64,000 nt of DNA from Anaeromyces robustus (Eukaryota; Neocallimastigomycota; Neocallimastigomycetes; Neocallimastigales; Neocallimastigaceae). The stretch spans positions 1 through 64,000 of the forward strand of contig MCFG01000256.1 in the NCBI GenBank assembly GCA_002104895.1, written 5' to 3'. The notes beneath the pieces were generated by a model. It ran no database searches. It worked only from the letters and a program-made list of their open reading frames with translations, and was not told the DNA's origin. Made by a program: the position numbers and the translations under genes. Shown here piece after piece: positions 23,260-35,342 of this stretch. Position 1 is the stretch's first letter. Every line of letters begins with the position of its first letter.

Positions 23260-25119
23260 ATGAATTTAAAATATATCATCATAGGCAGTGTAACAACTAT
23301 TTTTACAATAGCTTCACTTTTTTTAATATCCATTTATATATGTAGAAATTCCAATGATATATCAGATACTAATGATTTTAAACGTTATAACTTTTTATCT
23401 ATACTTCCTCCATTTGTTGCCATTATATTAGCATTTGTTACAAAACAAACCGTTATATCATTATTTGTAGGAGTTTTAATGGGAGAATTTATGAAACATG
23501 TAGAAAATATTAATATTTTATTTAGTCTTCTTAAAGGATTTTTAGATATGTCTTCTAGATTAATTGATAGTTTAGCAGATGCATGGAATGCTGGTGTTTT
23601 ACTTCAATGTTTACTTATTAGTGGAGTTATTCGATTAATTACTAAAATGGGAGGAGGACAAGCTTTAGCTATGGCTTTAGCTAAACGTGCTAATACACCT
23701 TTAAAAGCTCAACTTACTACAGAACTTATAGGATTTTTTGTTTTTTTTGATGATTATGCCAATTCTTTTATTATTGGTCCTATTATGCGTCCTGTTATGG
23801 ATAAATTAAGAGTATCTCGTGAAAAATTAGCATTTTTAGTAGATGCTACAGCTGCTCCTGTTGCTGGTATTGCTTTAATATCAACTTGGATTGGTTTAGA
23901 AGATAGTTTAATTACTGAAGGTTATAAATCTATTGGTAGAGATGTAAATGGTTTTGGTATTTTTATCAAAACTATTCCTTATCGTTTTTACAATATTTTA
24001 ATTTTAATTTTTATTGTTATGATAGCGGTGACTAAATTAGAATTTGGACCTATGAAAGAAGCTGAAATAAAAGCTCGTAAGAGAGAAAGTGATACCTATG
24101 AAAAAGTTGATGATTCTCATTTTGAAGAAATTAATCCTAAAGAAGGTGTTAAACTTTCTATTTGGAATGCGGTAATCCCTATTTTAACTTTAATTATTTC
24201 TGCTTTATTAGCTTTTTATTGGAGTGGTTATAGTGCTATTATTAGTGATGAAGATAATCCTAGTTATAAATTAATGAAAAAATCACCTTTATCCTTAAAA
24301 GGGATATTTGAAGCATTTGCAGCTTCTGATGCTTCTATTGCTTTATTTCAAGCTGATTTATTAGCTTCCATTGTAGCAATTTGTATGGCTCTTTTCCAAA
24401 AAATTATGTCTATGGAAGAAGCTATTAATGAATGGGTTAATGGTATGAAAATGATTTTAATTACAGGAGTAATATTATTATTAGCATGGTCTTTAGGTTC
24501 TATTAGTAATGAATTAGGTACAGCTCAATATTTAGTAAATATTTTAAAAAAAGCGATTCCTTCCTTTGTTCTTCCTTCCTTAATTTTTGTATTAAGTTCT
24601 GTTATTTCCTTTTCTACTGGTACTTCCTACGGTACAATGAGTATTTTAATGCCTCTAACTATTCCATTAGCATGGGCAATTAAACCTGAAGATAATTATG
24701 TTGTTATTTGTATTAGTGGAGTATTAACTGGTTCTATTTTTGGTGATCATTGTTCTCCTATTTCTGATACTACTATTTTATCTTCTATGGCATCTGGATG
24801 TAATCATATTAGTCATGTTCGAAGTCAAATTTTTTATGCTTTATATGTTGCTATCATTTCTATTATTTGTGGTTATCTTCCAGCTGGTTTTGGAATACGT
24901 TGGTACATTACCTTACCATTTGCCATTGTTATTATGGCCATTGGATTAATAATTATAGGAAAAAAGGTACAATATGATATTCCAATTGATATTGAAACAG
25001 TTAAAATAAAGGAGGAAGAAGAAGGTAAAATTTTACCAGAGGACGACAAAGTAACTGATAAACCCATAGAAATAATAAAATCAAGTACTTATTGTGAAGA
25101 AAATGAAAATATGGTATAA
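23260..25119 (+). CDS. NhaC-family Na+/H+ (or organic anion) antiporter
   Basis: Polytopic membrane antiporter of the NhaC family (TC 2.A.35), which exchanges Na+ for H+; some members exchange malate for lactate instead. The 619 residues give about 12 hydrophobic segments, including 5-28, 46-75, 112-128, 155-176, 241-260, 302-320, 366-382, 397-412, 434-452, 458-473, 481-497, 524-540 and 548-567. Family signatures are FFDDYANSFIIGPIMRPVMD (163-181), DATAAPVAGIALISTW (195-210), FSTGTSYGTMSILMPL (451-466) and GSIFGDHCSPISDTT (491-505). A hydrophilic tail (570-619, Glu/Lys-rich) is extra to the bacterial type. No intron. The start is the ATG after an (AAAAT)n array, in an A/T-rich leader. Outside bacteria the family is rare, so acquisition by gut fungi from rumen bacteria is likely but is inference. 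In a rumen fungus, Na+ and pH homeostasis or lactate/malate exchange are both plausible roles. Confidence 0.9.
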   Translation: MNLKYIIIGSVTTIFTIASLFLISIYICRNSNDISDTNDFKRYNFLSILPPFVAIILAFVTKQTVISLFVGVLMGEFMKHVENINILFSLLKGFLDMSSRLIDSLADAWNAGVLLQCLLISGVIRLITKMGGGQALAMALAKRANTPLKAQLTTELIGFFVFFDDYANSFIIGPIMRPVMDKLRVSREKLAFLVDATAAPVAGIALISTWIGLEDSLITEGYKSIGRDVNGFGIFIKTIPYRFYNILILIFIVMIAVTKLEFGPMKEAEIKARKRESDTYEKVDDSHFEEINPKEGVKLSIWNAVIPILTLIISALLAFYWSGYSAIISDEDNPSYKLMKKSPLSLKGIFEAFAASDASIALFQADLLASIVAICMALFQKIMSMEEAINEWVNGMKMILITGVILLLAWSLGSISNELGTAQYLVNILKKAIPSFVLPSLIFVLSSVISFSTGTSYGTMSILMPLTIPLAWAIKPEDNYVVICISGVLTGSIFGDHCSPISDTTILSSMASGCNHISHVRSQIFYALYVAIISIICGYLPAGFGIRWYITLPFAIVIMAIGLIIIGKKVQYDIPIDIETVKIKEEEEGKILPEDDKVTDKPIEIIKSSTYCEENENMV

Positions 25120-25365
25120 ATTGTATTATATGAGAAAAAATTTTATGACATATAATATGTATAATATAATATGTAAATATATTCCATATATTATCATATG
25201 TAAATATATATTATCAATTTTTTTTTTTTTAATTAAACATAAACATTCATATATTAATTGTTATTGTATTCAAAATTTGTAATTGATAATTGTATATAAA
25301 TCAAAGAATTTTCATAATTATATATTTTAATAAGATTTTATCATCAATATATCAATTATTTTATT

Positions 25366-25399
<34 letters not shown>

Positions 25400-26149
25400 T
25401 TTTTGTACTACAAACTTCAATTATATATTAAAGATATTATAAATAAAAAATATAAAATATAAAAAGAAAATCCAATTAATATTCTTTTCTTTATTTTTTA
25501 AATATATTATTTTATTCTATTTTATTTTATTTTATTTATCCTATTATAAATTTTAACTTTAAAAGTGTATGTGCACAATTTTTTTTTTTTAATAAATATA
25601 TAATTAAATAAGATTTGATGAAAAATTAGGATAATGTAATACAAATGTAATAATAGTAGTAATAAATAGTAGTAATAACAATAATAAATAGTAATTTGTA
25701 TTATTAGGATTTTACTTCTAACTTAAAAAATCTATATATATTATAATAAGAAATAATTTTTTATATAATATAATATAATATATTAATTATAGATTCATAA
25801 TTTTATTAAAAAAAAAATATTTATATATACATAATAGTTATTGTAAGATATATAATAATTTTTATTATTATTATTATTTTATATATAAAATATATTATAT
25901 ATTTATAATTAATAATATTATATATATTATTAAACCTTAATTTCAGAATTCTTTTTTTTTTTTAGGATTATTTTAAATTTAAATTAATTTAATATTGGAA
26001 ATTATCATGTTATTATTAATGTTGTTATGATTTCATTTATCTCTCTATGTAAATAAATGCTATTAGGCAAAAATAAAAAAAAAAGTAGAATATCCATTGA
26101 AATAGATAGTGTAATTATTAAACTCTTTCTTAAATCAGTTTTCTTTTAT
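25120..26149. other. AT-rich spacer downstream of the antiporter
   Basis: Contains a T-run of about 27 near 25372-25398, (TTTTA)n at 25514-25540 and (AT)n tracts. I see no gene. Confidence 0.75.
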
Positions 26150-27240
26150 CAATTAGAGTAAATGAAAAATTATTCAGATTTTTGTTTGAAATAAAATATT
26201 ATGATTGTGATAGATATACCATTATTATTATTGTTCTATAAATTTTAGATTTAGACTAAAGGGTTATATGTCTAACAGACGTTATTGATTAGTGATAATG
26301 AAAAGTATATGAAATTCTATACCAATGGAATAACTATTTAAAATAACTGTAAAATTCCCTGAAGAAAAACAAATTTTTGCAAAAAAAAAAAAAAAAGAAT
26401 TGTATATCTCAGGCTTAAAAAAAAAAAAAGAAAAACATAAAGATTTTAAATTTATGTAAAAAAAAAATAAAAATAGTTTTTTAATTAAATTTTTTATCAA
26501 AAAAAATGTAATACTTTCAAACCTAGAATTTCACCAAGAAAGAACAATAAATATTTTTATGGTTAGTATATATAATATTAAAATTATTAATTATAAGTGT
26601 AAAAAAATATATTAATAAAACAAAAATCAATAATCATATTATATTAAATATAAATAAAAATACCATAAAAGTTTAAAAAAGTATATTATATATATACCTT
26701 TAAATAATTTAAATACAATATATATTAGTATTCTTTTATTTATTTATCTATTTCATATTCTAATAATGTATTTATATTATTTAAAAAAAAAATATAAAAT
26801 TATTTTAAATTATCATTTTTAATATTTCTCTTTTTGATCTAAAGAATTTAAATAGGTTTTCAATTGATTACCATTATCATAATAATTTATTGATTTATTA
26901 TTATTAATATTATTGATTAAATCATAATAATTGATTCAACTATTGCTACTTCTATTAGCATTAAAACTACAAACTTTATATCCTTATCATTATTTATGAA
27001 AGAATTTTCATTATTACTTCTAAATAACTATTTGTTAGTGTTATTGGTACTATCATTTTTATTGTCAATTCGATGACATTGAAAATCAATGTCATCGAAT
27101 TGACGATATACTTACTAAAATTAAATAATCTATTATTATCTTTTATTATTTTTTTTTTCAATTGGACGATAAATATTATTATTATTACTATAACTTTTAT
27201 CATTAATATGATTAACTTTTCTTACATTAAATCATAATAA
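26150..27240. other. possible decayed gene fragments with a perfect hairpin
   Basis: Around 26280-26510 the plus strand reads in pieces ISDNEKYMKFYTNGITI and ELYISGLKKKKEKHKDFKFM, separated by stops and A-runs. Around 26820-26960 the minus strand reads INYYDLINNINNNKSI and NQLKTYLNSLDQKEKY. Both look like old coding DNA but are too short to classify. A perfect 41-bp inverted repeat lies at 27064-27104. Confidence 0.4.
27064..27104. repeat. perfect 19-bp stem, 3-nt loop inverted repeat
   Basis: gtcaattcgatgacattga, loop aaa, then its exact reverse complement. Its base composition is higher in GC than its surroundings, so it is not a chance A/T palindrome. Confidence 0.95.
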
Positions 27241-29941
27241 TTAAAAATAATATAAAAAAGGTTAATTAAACAATAATATTGAAATAATATACATATTAAT
27301 AAAAAAAAATAACATATTTATACTATCAATTATATTAAATTTTTAAAAAATCATGTTTTTAATGACATTTTATTACTAATATTAAATAAATAAATAAGTA
27401 AATAAATAAATAAGTAAATAAATAAATAAATAAATACATAAATAAATAAATAAATAAGTAAATAAGAATTATATATAAAAATATGTATGTATTAAATAAA
27501 AATTAAAATAGAGTATACATTAATCATTTATAGTTTTTTTTATATTAAAAATCATATAGAATATTATTTATTTATTATTTTTATATAAAATATTTTCAAG
27601 CAATAGTACAAATCTTCAAATATCAATAACAATTTTAAAATATAAATAAAAAACAAGTAAATTATAAAAAACATGTCCAACACTATAAATCTAAAGTACA
27701 TGATAATGATTATAAGTATTATATATAAACTATACATTAGTTTAAATATTTGTTAATAACTTTTTTTTTTATTTTAATATTTTTAATTTCTTTTTTTTTT
27801 TTTTTTTCATTAACGATGTTAAGTTAATTCAAATATTATGTTTATTGAATTTTTTTAATTTTAAAATTAAAATTATTTTTTATTAATTAGTTGTTGTTAT
27901 AAAAAATTTCTTATATGAAAACTTTAATAATTAAAGTTTTCGTATTTTAATTAAAAAGAATAGATTATAATTAAATAGAACATTTTTTTAAAAAAAAAAA
28001 AATTTATAATAACAAACAATTAAAAAGAAATGATAAAATAAATATATAAATATATATATTTATATATAAAAAAAGACAATTTTTATTAGTAACAATTTGT
28101 AATAATTGATAATAAATTTATTATTATTATTATTATTTTTATTATTATTATTTATTATAAATGTTTAAATCATATTTAAATGTTCTTTTTTATTTTTATA
28201 TTCATTAATAAATATTAAATTAATAAAATAAAAACAAAAAAAGTAGGTAATATGAAATAACAAAAAATTTAATTTTTACTTTATTAAACAAATTTGAATT
28301 TTTATTCTATATATTTCTTAATATATTTCTTAATATATTTTTAATATATTTATTTATTTATTTATTTATATATTTTTCTATATATTTCTTAATATATTTT
28401 TTATATATTTCTTTCTTTATTTATTTATTTACTTAATATTTTTTTATTTATGTATTTATTTATTTATATATATATTTATTTAATTTATTTTATATTTTAA
28501 TTTATTTATCTTTTTATATTTTGTTTATCTTTTTTTTTTGTTTATCTTTTTACACTATACTTTAATTCATTAGTTTAATTCTATATTAAATTAATTTTTT
28601 AAAAAATATCTACGATAATAAAATAAAAAAAAAAAATTTTAATTTTTTTTATAAAAAAATAAATTAAAATTATTTTGAAGTAGAATAAACCAACATAAAT
28701 TTAAATTATTAGTTAAGTTATGTTCCACAATAATTTATATTTAATATAAATTATATAATAATTTAATACATATTTATTTTTATTCCGATATATAAATTTA
28801 TTAAGAAATTAATTAATTATATAAGAACATAAAATCTATAAAATTATTTTATTATATACATAAATTAATGTATTATTTACATTAATAGATAGTTTTAAAA
28901 TATTAAGTGAAATATAGAAAATAATGATTAATTATTTACATTAGATATAATTATAAACTCTTTATTTTTCTCCTTAAAAATAAGGTAAAGAAATAATTAT
29001 ACAAATATTAAATAATTATAATTGTAAAAGTATAAAAAAAATTAAAAATATCTATTTTAAAATGTAGACTACAATTATGTTCAATAATATAATAAATAAT
29101 AAATAAATACAATTAAACTTTAACAAAACAAAAATTTTTCCCTTATTTAAAATTTTTCTGACCTTAAAAAATAAATTTTAAATATTTAATATGAAATTGA
29201 GGTATTACAATTTATTTATTGATTTATTATTTTTTTATAGATTAGTTTGTCATAAATGTTATTCTATTTGTTCTTAATTTAATATAAACATAAAAAATAA
29301 TAATCATATATGTTTTATATTTTATTTTTATAAAAGAAAAAAAATATTAATTAAAACAAATAAAAAGAAAAGTTTTCTTGGAAAAAAGTTCAAATAATAA
29401 TTTTTTATTATTATAGTTATTATTATAGTTATAAATAAAGCAATACATTGAATACCAAAACAATTAATGATGTTATTTTAAGTTTTATTAGTCATTAGAA
29501 AAGTATCAATATCAATAATTTGGTGTAGAATTAATATTTATATATATATATAAATTATTTATATTATATTTTATATAATTTATTTATTTATTTTATTTTA
29601 TTTTTACAATATATCATAAAAAAAAATTTTTGTCCCATTAAAATTAATATATAGAAAAATTTTAATATCATTAATAATTCAATTCATTAACATTATTATA
29701 ATTTCGTATAGTACTATAAAATAAATATGATATTTATTAAATACTCTTTTATTTTTATTTATTTAATTTTTTTTATATGCTTTATTACATGTTTTACTTT
29801 ACTTTTTTTTATTTTATTCATAAGACATTTCAATTTTTACAATTAAAAATTATTATTGTTTATTTTTTTAATTATTTTCACTTTATTTTTATTTGCTAGC
29901 TATTTAAATAATTATTTATTTAAATAATTATTTATTTAAAT

Positions 29942-29978
<37 letters not shown>

Positions 29979-30059
29979 TTTTTTCATTTTTTTTAATTTA
30001 TTAATAAATTTTGAATGAACAGTATATCTAAATTTAATTAAATAATATATTAATAAAGT
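27241..30059. other. gene-free AT-rich region
   Basis: Short tetranucleotide arrays ((AAAT)n at 27385-27470; (TTTA)n at 28335-28500 and 29940-29985), T-runs and otherwise featureless A/T DNA. No frame with protein-like composition was found on either strand. Confidence 0.7.
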
Positions 30060-30215
30060 TTACACGCTATTGACATTACAAAAAACATTTAAAATAAACA
30101 AAATTGAATTTTTTGGGAGTATTGCATTTCGACATAATCTATGTTTGATGGTTTTTTAATGTATTACAATGTGGCTTATAAAAATAATAAATAAGGTTAA
30201 TATATAAATGAATAA

Positions 30216-30266
<51 letters not shown>

Positions 30267-30280
30267 ATATAGAATTTAAT
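30060..30280 (-). repeat. LTR-like fragment
   Basis: The minus strand contains ataagccacattgtaatacat, shortened here as ataagccacattgtaata, resembling the gccac segment of the copia LTRs, and tgcatttcgacataat on the plus strand (30123-30138) whose complement recurs exactly at 31586-31601. An (AAAT)n array at about 30210-30268 follows. Likely a solo or broken LTR. Confidence 0.4.
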
Positions 30281-30614
30281 CTTGACCTTAAAATTTAAAT
30301 TTAACCTTTGTATTTTATACTTTTTTTTTGGTATATTAGTCAGTTTATTGTTACTTAAAAATTACATTAAAATAAAAAAATATATATGTAATAAAAAAAA
30401 TTATAATCATACCATACATTTTTTTATTAAAATTATTTCTCGTATTTTAAATAAACAATAATATTATTATAAATATTAAACAATTTCACTTTGCTTGATA
30501 AATATTATTTATAATTAAAATTTTAACTTTGAAGTTGATTAATTGAAAGATAAATAAATAGTGTAAATTAAAATTGACTTCAATATAATTTAAATATTTT
30601 TTATAATTATCTCT

Positions 30615-30628
30615 ATAGCTATTTTTAT

Positions 30629-30659
<31 letters not shown>

Positions 30660-30792
30660 TAGCTATAAGGATATAATAATTTTTAATAAAATTATTAAGT
30701 AATAAGAGTGATATTGTAAATTAAAAATAATAATATTCTTTTAAAAATATTGTAATATATATTTATAATTCAAATATTTGAATTATAAATAT
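30615..30792. repeat. two AT palindromes
   Basis: At 30615-30672 atagctattttt and an (AT)n core are mirrored by aattaaaatagctat. At 30759-30792 a perfect 34-bp palindrome is centred on aaatattt. Both could form cruciforms; in DNA this AT-rich they may arise by chance or slippage. Confidence 0.7.
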
Positions 30793-30960
30793 GAAGTTTA
30801 TATTTCATTTAAATAAATATATTAATTATATTACTTCATAATTTAAATAAAAATAGAAACATCAATAAAAAAAGATGTTATTATAACAAAATTTTTACTT
30901 CAAAGTTAACTGAACAATTATATAAATTTTATATTAGATTTTTGAATATTTAAATTCATA

Positions 30961-31197
30961 TAATATATTTTATTTTATTTTATTTTATTTTATTTTATTT
31001 TATTTTATTTTATTTTATTTTATTTTATTTTATTTTATTTTATTTTATTTTATTTTATTTTATTTTATTTTATTTTATTTTATTTTATTTTATTTTATTT
31101 TATTTTATTTTATTTTATTTTATTTTATTTTATTTTATTTTATTTTATTTTATTTTATTTTATTTTATTTTATTTTATTTTATTTTATTTTATTTTA
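30961..31197. repeat. (TTTTA)n pentanucleotide array, about 237 bp
   Basis: About 47 nearly perfect copies of ttatt/tttta. A second array of the same unit, even longer, is at 59487-59728. Confidence 0.97.
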
Positions 31198-31519
31198 TAT
31201 GTACTTGTAACTTATTCTACTTTACTATTTATTTTATTTTTTAACAATAAATAAATAAATATCAAAAAAAAAATATGATATATAATAGTATATATTATTA
31301 AAATATTTAGTAATAAAATATAGATTTTATATATTTTTATTTCAATACAATAAAATGGAAAGGAAAACTAATTAAAGAATTGAAATTAATAAAAATAAAA
31401 TATAATAAAATTTATTTATTTATTTATTTATTTATTTATATATTTATTTATTTATTTATTATTTTTTTTAATTTTTATTTTATTTTTTTAATGATGAAAA
31501 TACTATAAATAAAAATATA

Positions 31520-31808
31520 CATTGAAAAGTGGCGTATTACATATTTTGTATTTATATTACAGAAATTTATGTCAATCATACATAAATTATGTCGAAATGC
31601 ACCACATCCGAATTTTTTTTATAGACTTATCATGTGATATTTCACATGAATGTAATGGATTTAATTCTATGTCTTATCATTCCGGCTTCGACGCCCATAG
31701 TATAGTATGTTCATATATTTTTTATTCGTATTTAAAAACTTTAATGCTAACTTATAATAACGTAATCATTGTTCATTCCCTTCCTACATATGAACAATGA
31801 TTACGTTA
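31520..31808 (+). other. GC-richer structured stretch ending in a long hairpin; no function assigned
   Basis: This stretch contrasts with its surroundings by base composition. It holds aatttatg/cataaatt and catgtga-tatt-tcacatg (31631-31648) inverted repeats, and ends in a 19-bp perfect stem (31758-31776 with 31790-31808) around a 13-nt pyrimidine-rich loop. A 92-codon frame (31522-31800) covers it, but it starts within A-rich DNA, resembles no family I know and its end lies inside the hairpin, so I do not call it a gene. It may be a structured RNA, a mobile-element end or a relic. Confidence 0.45.
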
Positions 31809-32512
31809 ACCAAAACAAAATCAAAAGAAAAAAGAAAACAAAAAACAATTTATTAAAAGAAAAATTAATAAATTATATGTTACATTTATTTTATTAATAT
31901 ACTAATAAATAAAGTTTAAATTCTAAAAAAAAAAAATACAAACAAAAAATTTTGTATTACATCATAATTACTAATATATTTTGTGTAATATTTCAAATTC
32001 ATTCTTAATCTTGTTAAAATGTAAATTCTAAAACAGTTAATAGAAAAATAAATAAATGTTTATAACTATTATTTCCTTAAATATGATCATTGTATAAATA
32101 ATAATTAAATATAAAATCGTATATTATATTTTATTAGTGATTTTAATTTTTCAAATTATATAATATTTTTTTATATTTTGGTTATATCTAAAATTAATAT
32201 AAAATGAATTAATAATTATGATATTTTATTTTCGTTATTTCATTTGTTGTTTATCTTTATTATTTTAATTAAAATGTTTTACTAACATAAAATGAATTTA
32301 TAATAATAATTTAATGATATTGTTTATGTAATTTTTAATAATTGTTATTGTTACTAACATCTTTTTTTTTTCTTTCTTTAATAATTTATTAATCATTAAT
32401 CATGTGCTGATAACTATAAAAGTAAATTAATATTTCTATTTTGAAAAAAATAATATTTTAAAAATATGTATTCTATTTTAATATTTTTTAAATATTTTAT
32501 AAATAAATTTCT

Positions 32513-32556
<44 letters not shown>

Positions 32557-32921
32557 TACATTAAAAAATACCTTTTGTATCATATTTAAATTATTTTTTC
32601 AAGTTTCTGTAATGCTTTTATAGAAAAAAAAAATTTTTTTTTTTGTACTTTTTTGGTAATTTTAATTAAAATTGATAATCAACTTTATTATATATATTAT
32701 ATTTATAATTATAATATATATGAGATATTAGTGTCTTATATAATTAAATTTAATCTTTTAGTATTAATATAATGGATTATAATAACAAAATAGGATGTAG
32801 CTAAATTTAACATTTTAAAACAATGAAAATATAACAAAACTAAAATTAATAGAAATTTTTCAACATTTTAAACATTAATGAAAATATAACAAAATTAAAA
32901 TTAATAGAAATTTTTCAAACA

Positions 32922-32952
<31 letters not shown>

Positions 32953-33554
32953 ATGAAAATAAATAAATAAATAATAAATAAATAAATAAATACATAAATA
33001 AATAAATAAATACATACATACATAAATACATAAATACATACATACATTAATACATATATATTTTTTATTATTTGTTTTATATTATAATTTTTTATTATAT
33101 AATAAATAATAAAAAAAAAAAAGAAAGCTTATTATATAATAAAATTTGAATATCAATGAAATTATAATTAAATAACTAACTATAAAAAAAAAACAAAAAA
33201 CAAAAACAAAAAAAACAAAAACAAAAACAAAATAAATTTAATTTATTATTAATATAAAATAAATAAATAATAAAAATAAAATAGAATTATAAATATAATA
33301 ATAAAAATAACAACAATCCCTATAATAATATAATACAATTGAAAAAATTATATATAAAAATAAAAAAATAACCCATATTGCAATTAAATAAAGTAAAAAA
33401 AAAATAAATTTAAAAATAATTAAAATACCAACAACTATAATAAAACTATGATAAAATAATTAATAAAATAATTAATAAAAAAATTAATAATTTGATAATA
33501 AAATATAATAAAAATTATAAAAATTATTAAAAATTAATTATTATAATTTGTAAA
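31809..33554. other. gene-free AT-rich spacer upstream of the LRR gene
   Basis: A 36-T run at 32516-32551, a short duplication (aaaatataacaaaa.taaaattaatagaaatttttcaa near 32825-32920) and (TAAA)n at 32920-33050. No gene seen. Confidence 0.75.
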
Positions 33555-35342
33555 ATGAAAATATATAAATCACATATATTTATTTTTTTGAACTATATTC
33601 TATTTACTTTTGTAATTATTAATAATTTTATATATAAAGTTAATGGTAATGATTGTCAAATTTTGGAAAATGCTATTAATAAACTTAAAGGAAAAGACGA
33701 TAAAAATATTTTAAATTCGCAAAATTCAATAGTAAATCAAGATTTTAATAATTGTTGTCAAAATAACGGAATATCATGTGAAGTAATAGATAATAATAAT
33801 AATAATGTCACGGAAATGTAATAGATAAAAATTACTATTTAAATTTGTATTTTAATTATATATTTTATATTCATAATAGTATTTATGCTTTATATTTTAT
33901 ATTTTATATTTATAATAATTATTCATATATATATTTTATATTTTATATTTTATATTTATTATAATCTTCATATCTTACATTCATTTAGTAAATTAGAAGA
34001 TTACAACTTTTCTTTTTCTGACATAAAAGGTTTTTTGAAGAATTGGCAAATTTAAAATACTTATATTCATTGTAAATATTTTAATATCAAAATATATACA
34101 AATCATTTCAATATATAATATAAAATATTAGATAAAGGAAATTAAAATAAATATATTAATGAATAAATAATATTTTATTTAGTTATTTTCATTAAATATT
34201 TATAATAATATTATTATTTAATATATATATATATTATTTATTATTATTAATATTTATTAATAATATTATTAAAATATTTTAAATATCATAAAAGAACTAT
34301 TATTAATAGTAAAAATATAAATTATATTCCTGAAAATATTGGCAATTTATATAGTTTAAAGAAATTGTAAGTATTTCTATTTCTATTTTTTTTTAATGAT
34401 ATTTATATCTATATTAAAAAATAGAAATGTGATATTAATTTTATAAAATAAAATATATTTTAATATAAAACTGTTATTATGTATTTTAGAGTTATCTCAA
34501 AAAGTTTTTTATCTGGCACTATTCCGAAAACTATTGGAAAATTAGAAAATTTGACTGAATTGTAATTTTTTTTTACATTTAATAATCTTTTTATTATATT
34601 ATAAAACATATTTGTGTTTATCATTATCATTAATATATAAAATTTTTATATATTATCTATAAGAAATTTAAATAATAATCAATTATCAGGTGTTATTCCT
34701 AATGAATTTAAAAATTTAAATCATCTTGAGAAATTGTAATTATCTTATAGAACATAAAATAATTATTTTAATTATTGATATAATATATTAAAGATTTATA
34801 TAAATATATATATAATATAATATATATATATATTTATCAATTTTAGGGACTTATCTTTTAATGTAAATTTAGATGGATATGTGCCATTACTACCAAATAT
34901 CAAAAGTTGTAATTATTTGGGTACCGAATTGTGTAATTTGAAAAATTCAAATTGTATATCTAATGATGTATACTGTACAACGGATGAAATCAAAAATGCA
35001 AATAATATAAATGGAATTTCAAATACAGATATTAATAACGACTTTAATGATAATATATTTAATAAAGAAGTAGAGGATAAAAATGATAAAAAAGAATCCA
35101 TGTTATCCTTTCTTATTTTTTCACCTATTGGTGGAATAGTATGTATTGTTATTATATTATTAGTTATAGCTGGTATTTTAGGTTATTTTTGTAGTCCAGA
35201 TCCAAGTGAAAATTCAAATTCATATAATTCTAACCCTATTAATTCTGTGGATCAAAAAAAAGAAAAAAGAGAAAAACTTAAGAAAGAGTTAATGGCTCGA
35301 GGAGAATGGAGAAAAGTTCATCGCAATTATTTATTTTATTAA
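33555..35342 (+). CDS. LRR receptor-like membrane protein, six exons
   Basis: Exons as read: 33555-33817, about 33989-34071, 34295-34366, 34490-34561, 34664-34735, 34847-35342; all introns start GTAA and end AG, and all are phase 2. Exon 1 gives a signal peptide (hydrophobic 9-28) and a Cys-rich LRR cap (NDCQILENAINKLKGKDD, NNCCQNNGISCEV, NNVTE). The three middle exons are each exactly 72 nt and encode one 24-residue plant-type LRR (for example SGTIPKTIGKLENLTEL and SGVIPNEFKNLNHLEKL). The last exon gives a final LRR, a Cys pair (CNLKNSNCISNDVYC), an Asn/Asp-rich linker, one membrane helix (IVCIVIILLVIAGILGYF) and a short basic tail. The protein is probably a surface recognition or adhesion protein; no kinase is attached. 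Exon 2 does not read through in one frame: a single-base slip in its T-run is needed to connect FSFSDIKG with EELANLKYL, so the gene may be damaged, or the assembly wrong. Confidence 0.75.

Noticed and set aside
26994-27203. 69-codon minus-strand membrane protein
   Set aside because: It is formed across the 41-bp palindrome and A/T repeats, with no family resemblance.
31522-31800. 92-codon protein-coding gene
   Set aside because: No recognisable domain, start in A-rich DNA, and its end forms one side of a long hairpin; kept only as a structured stretch.
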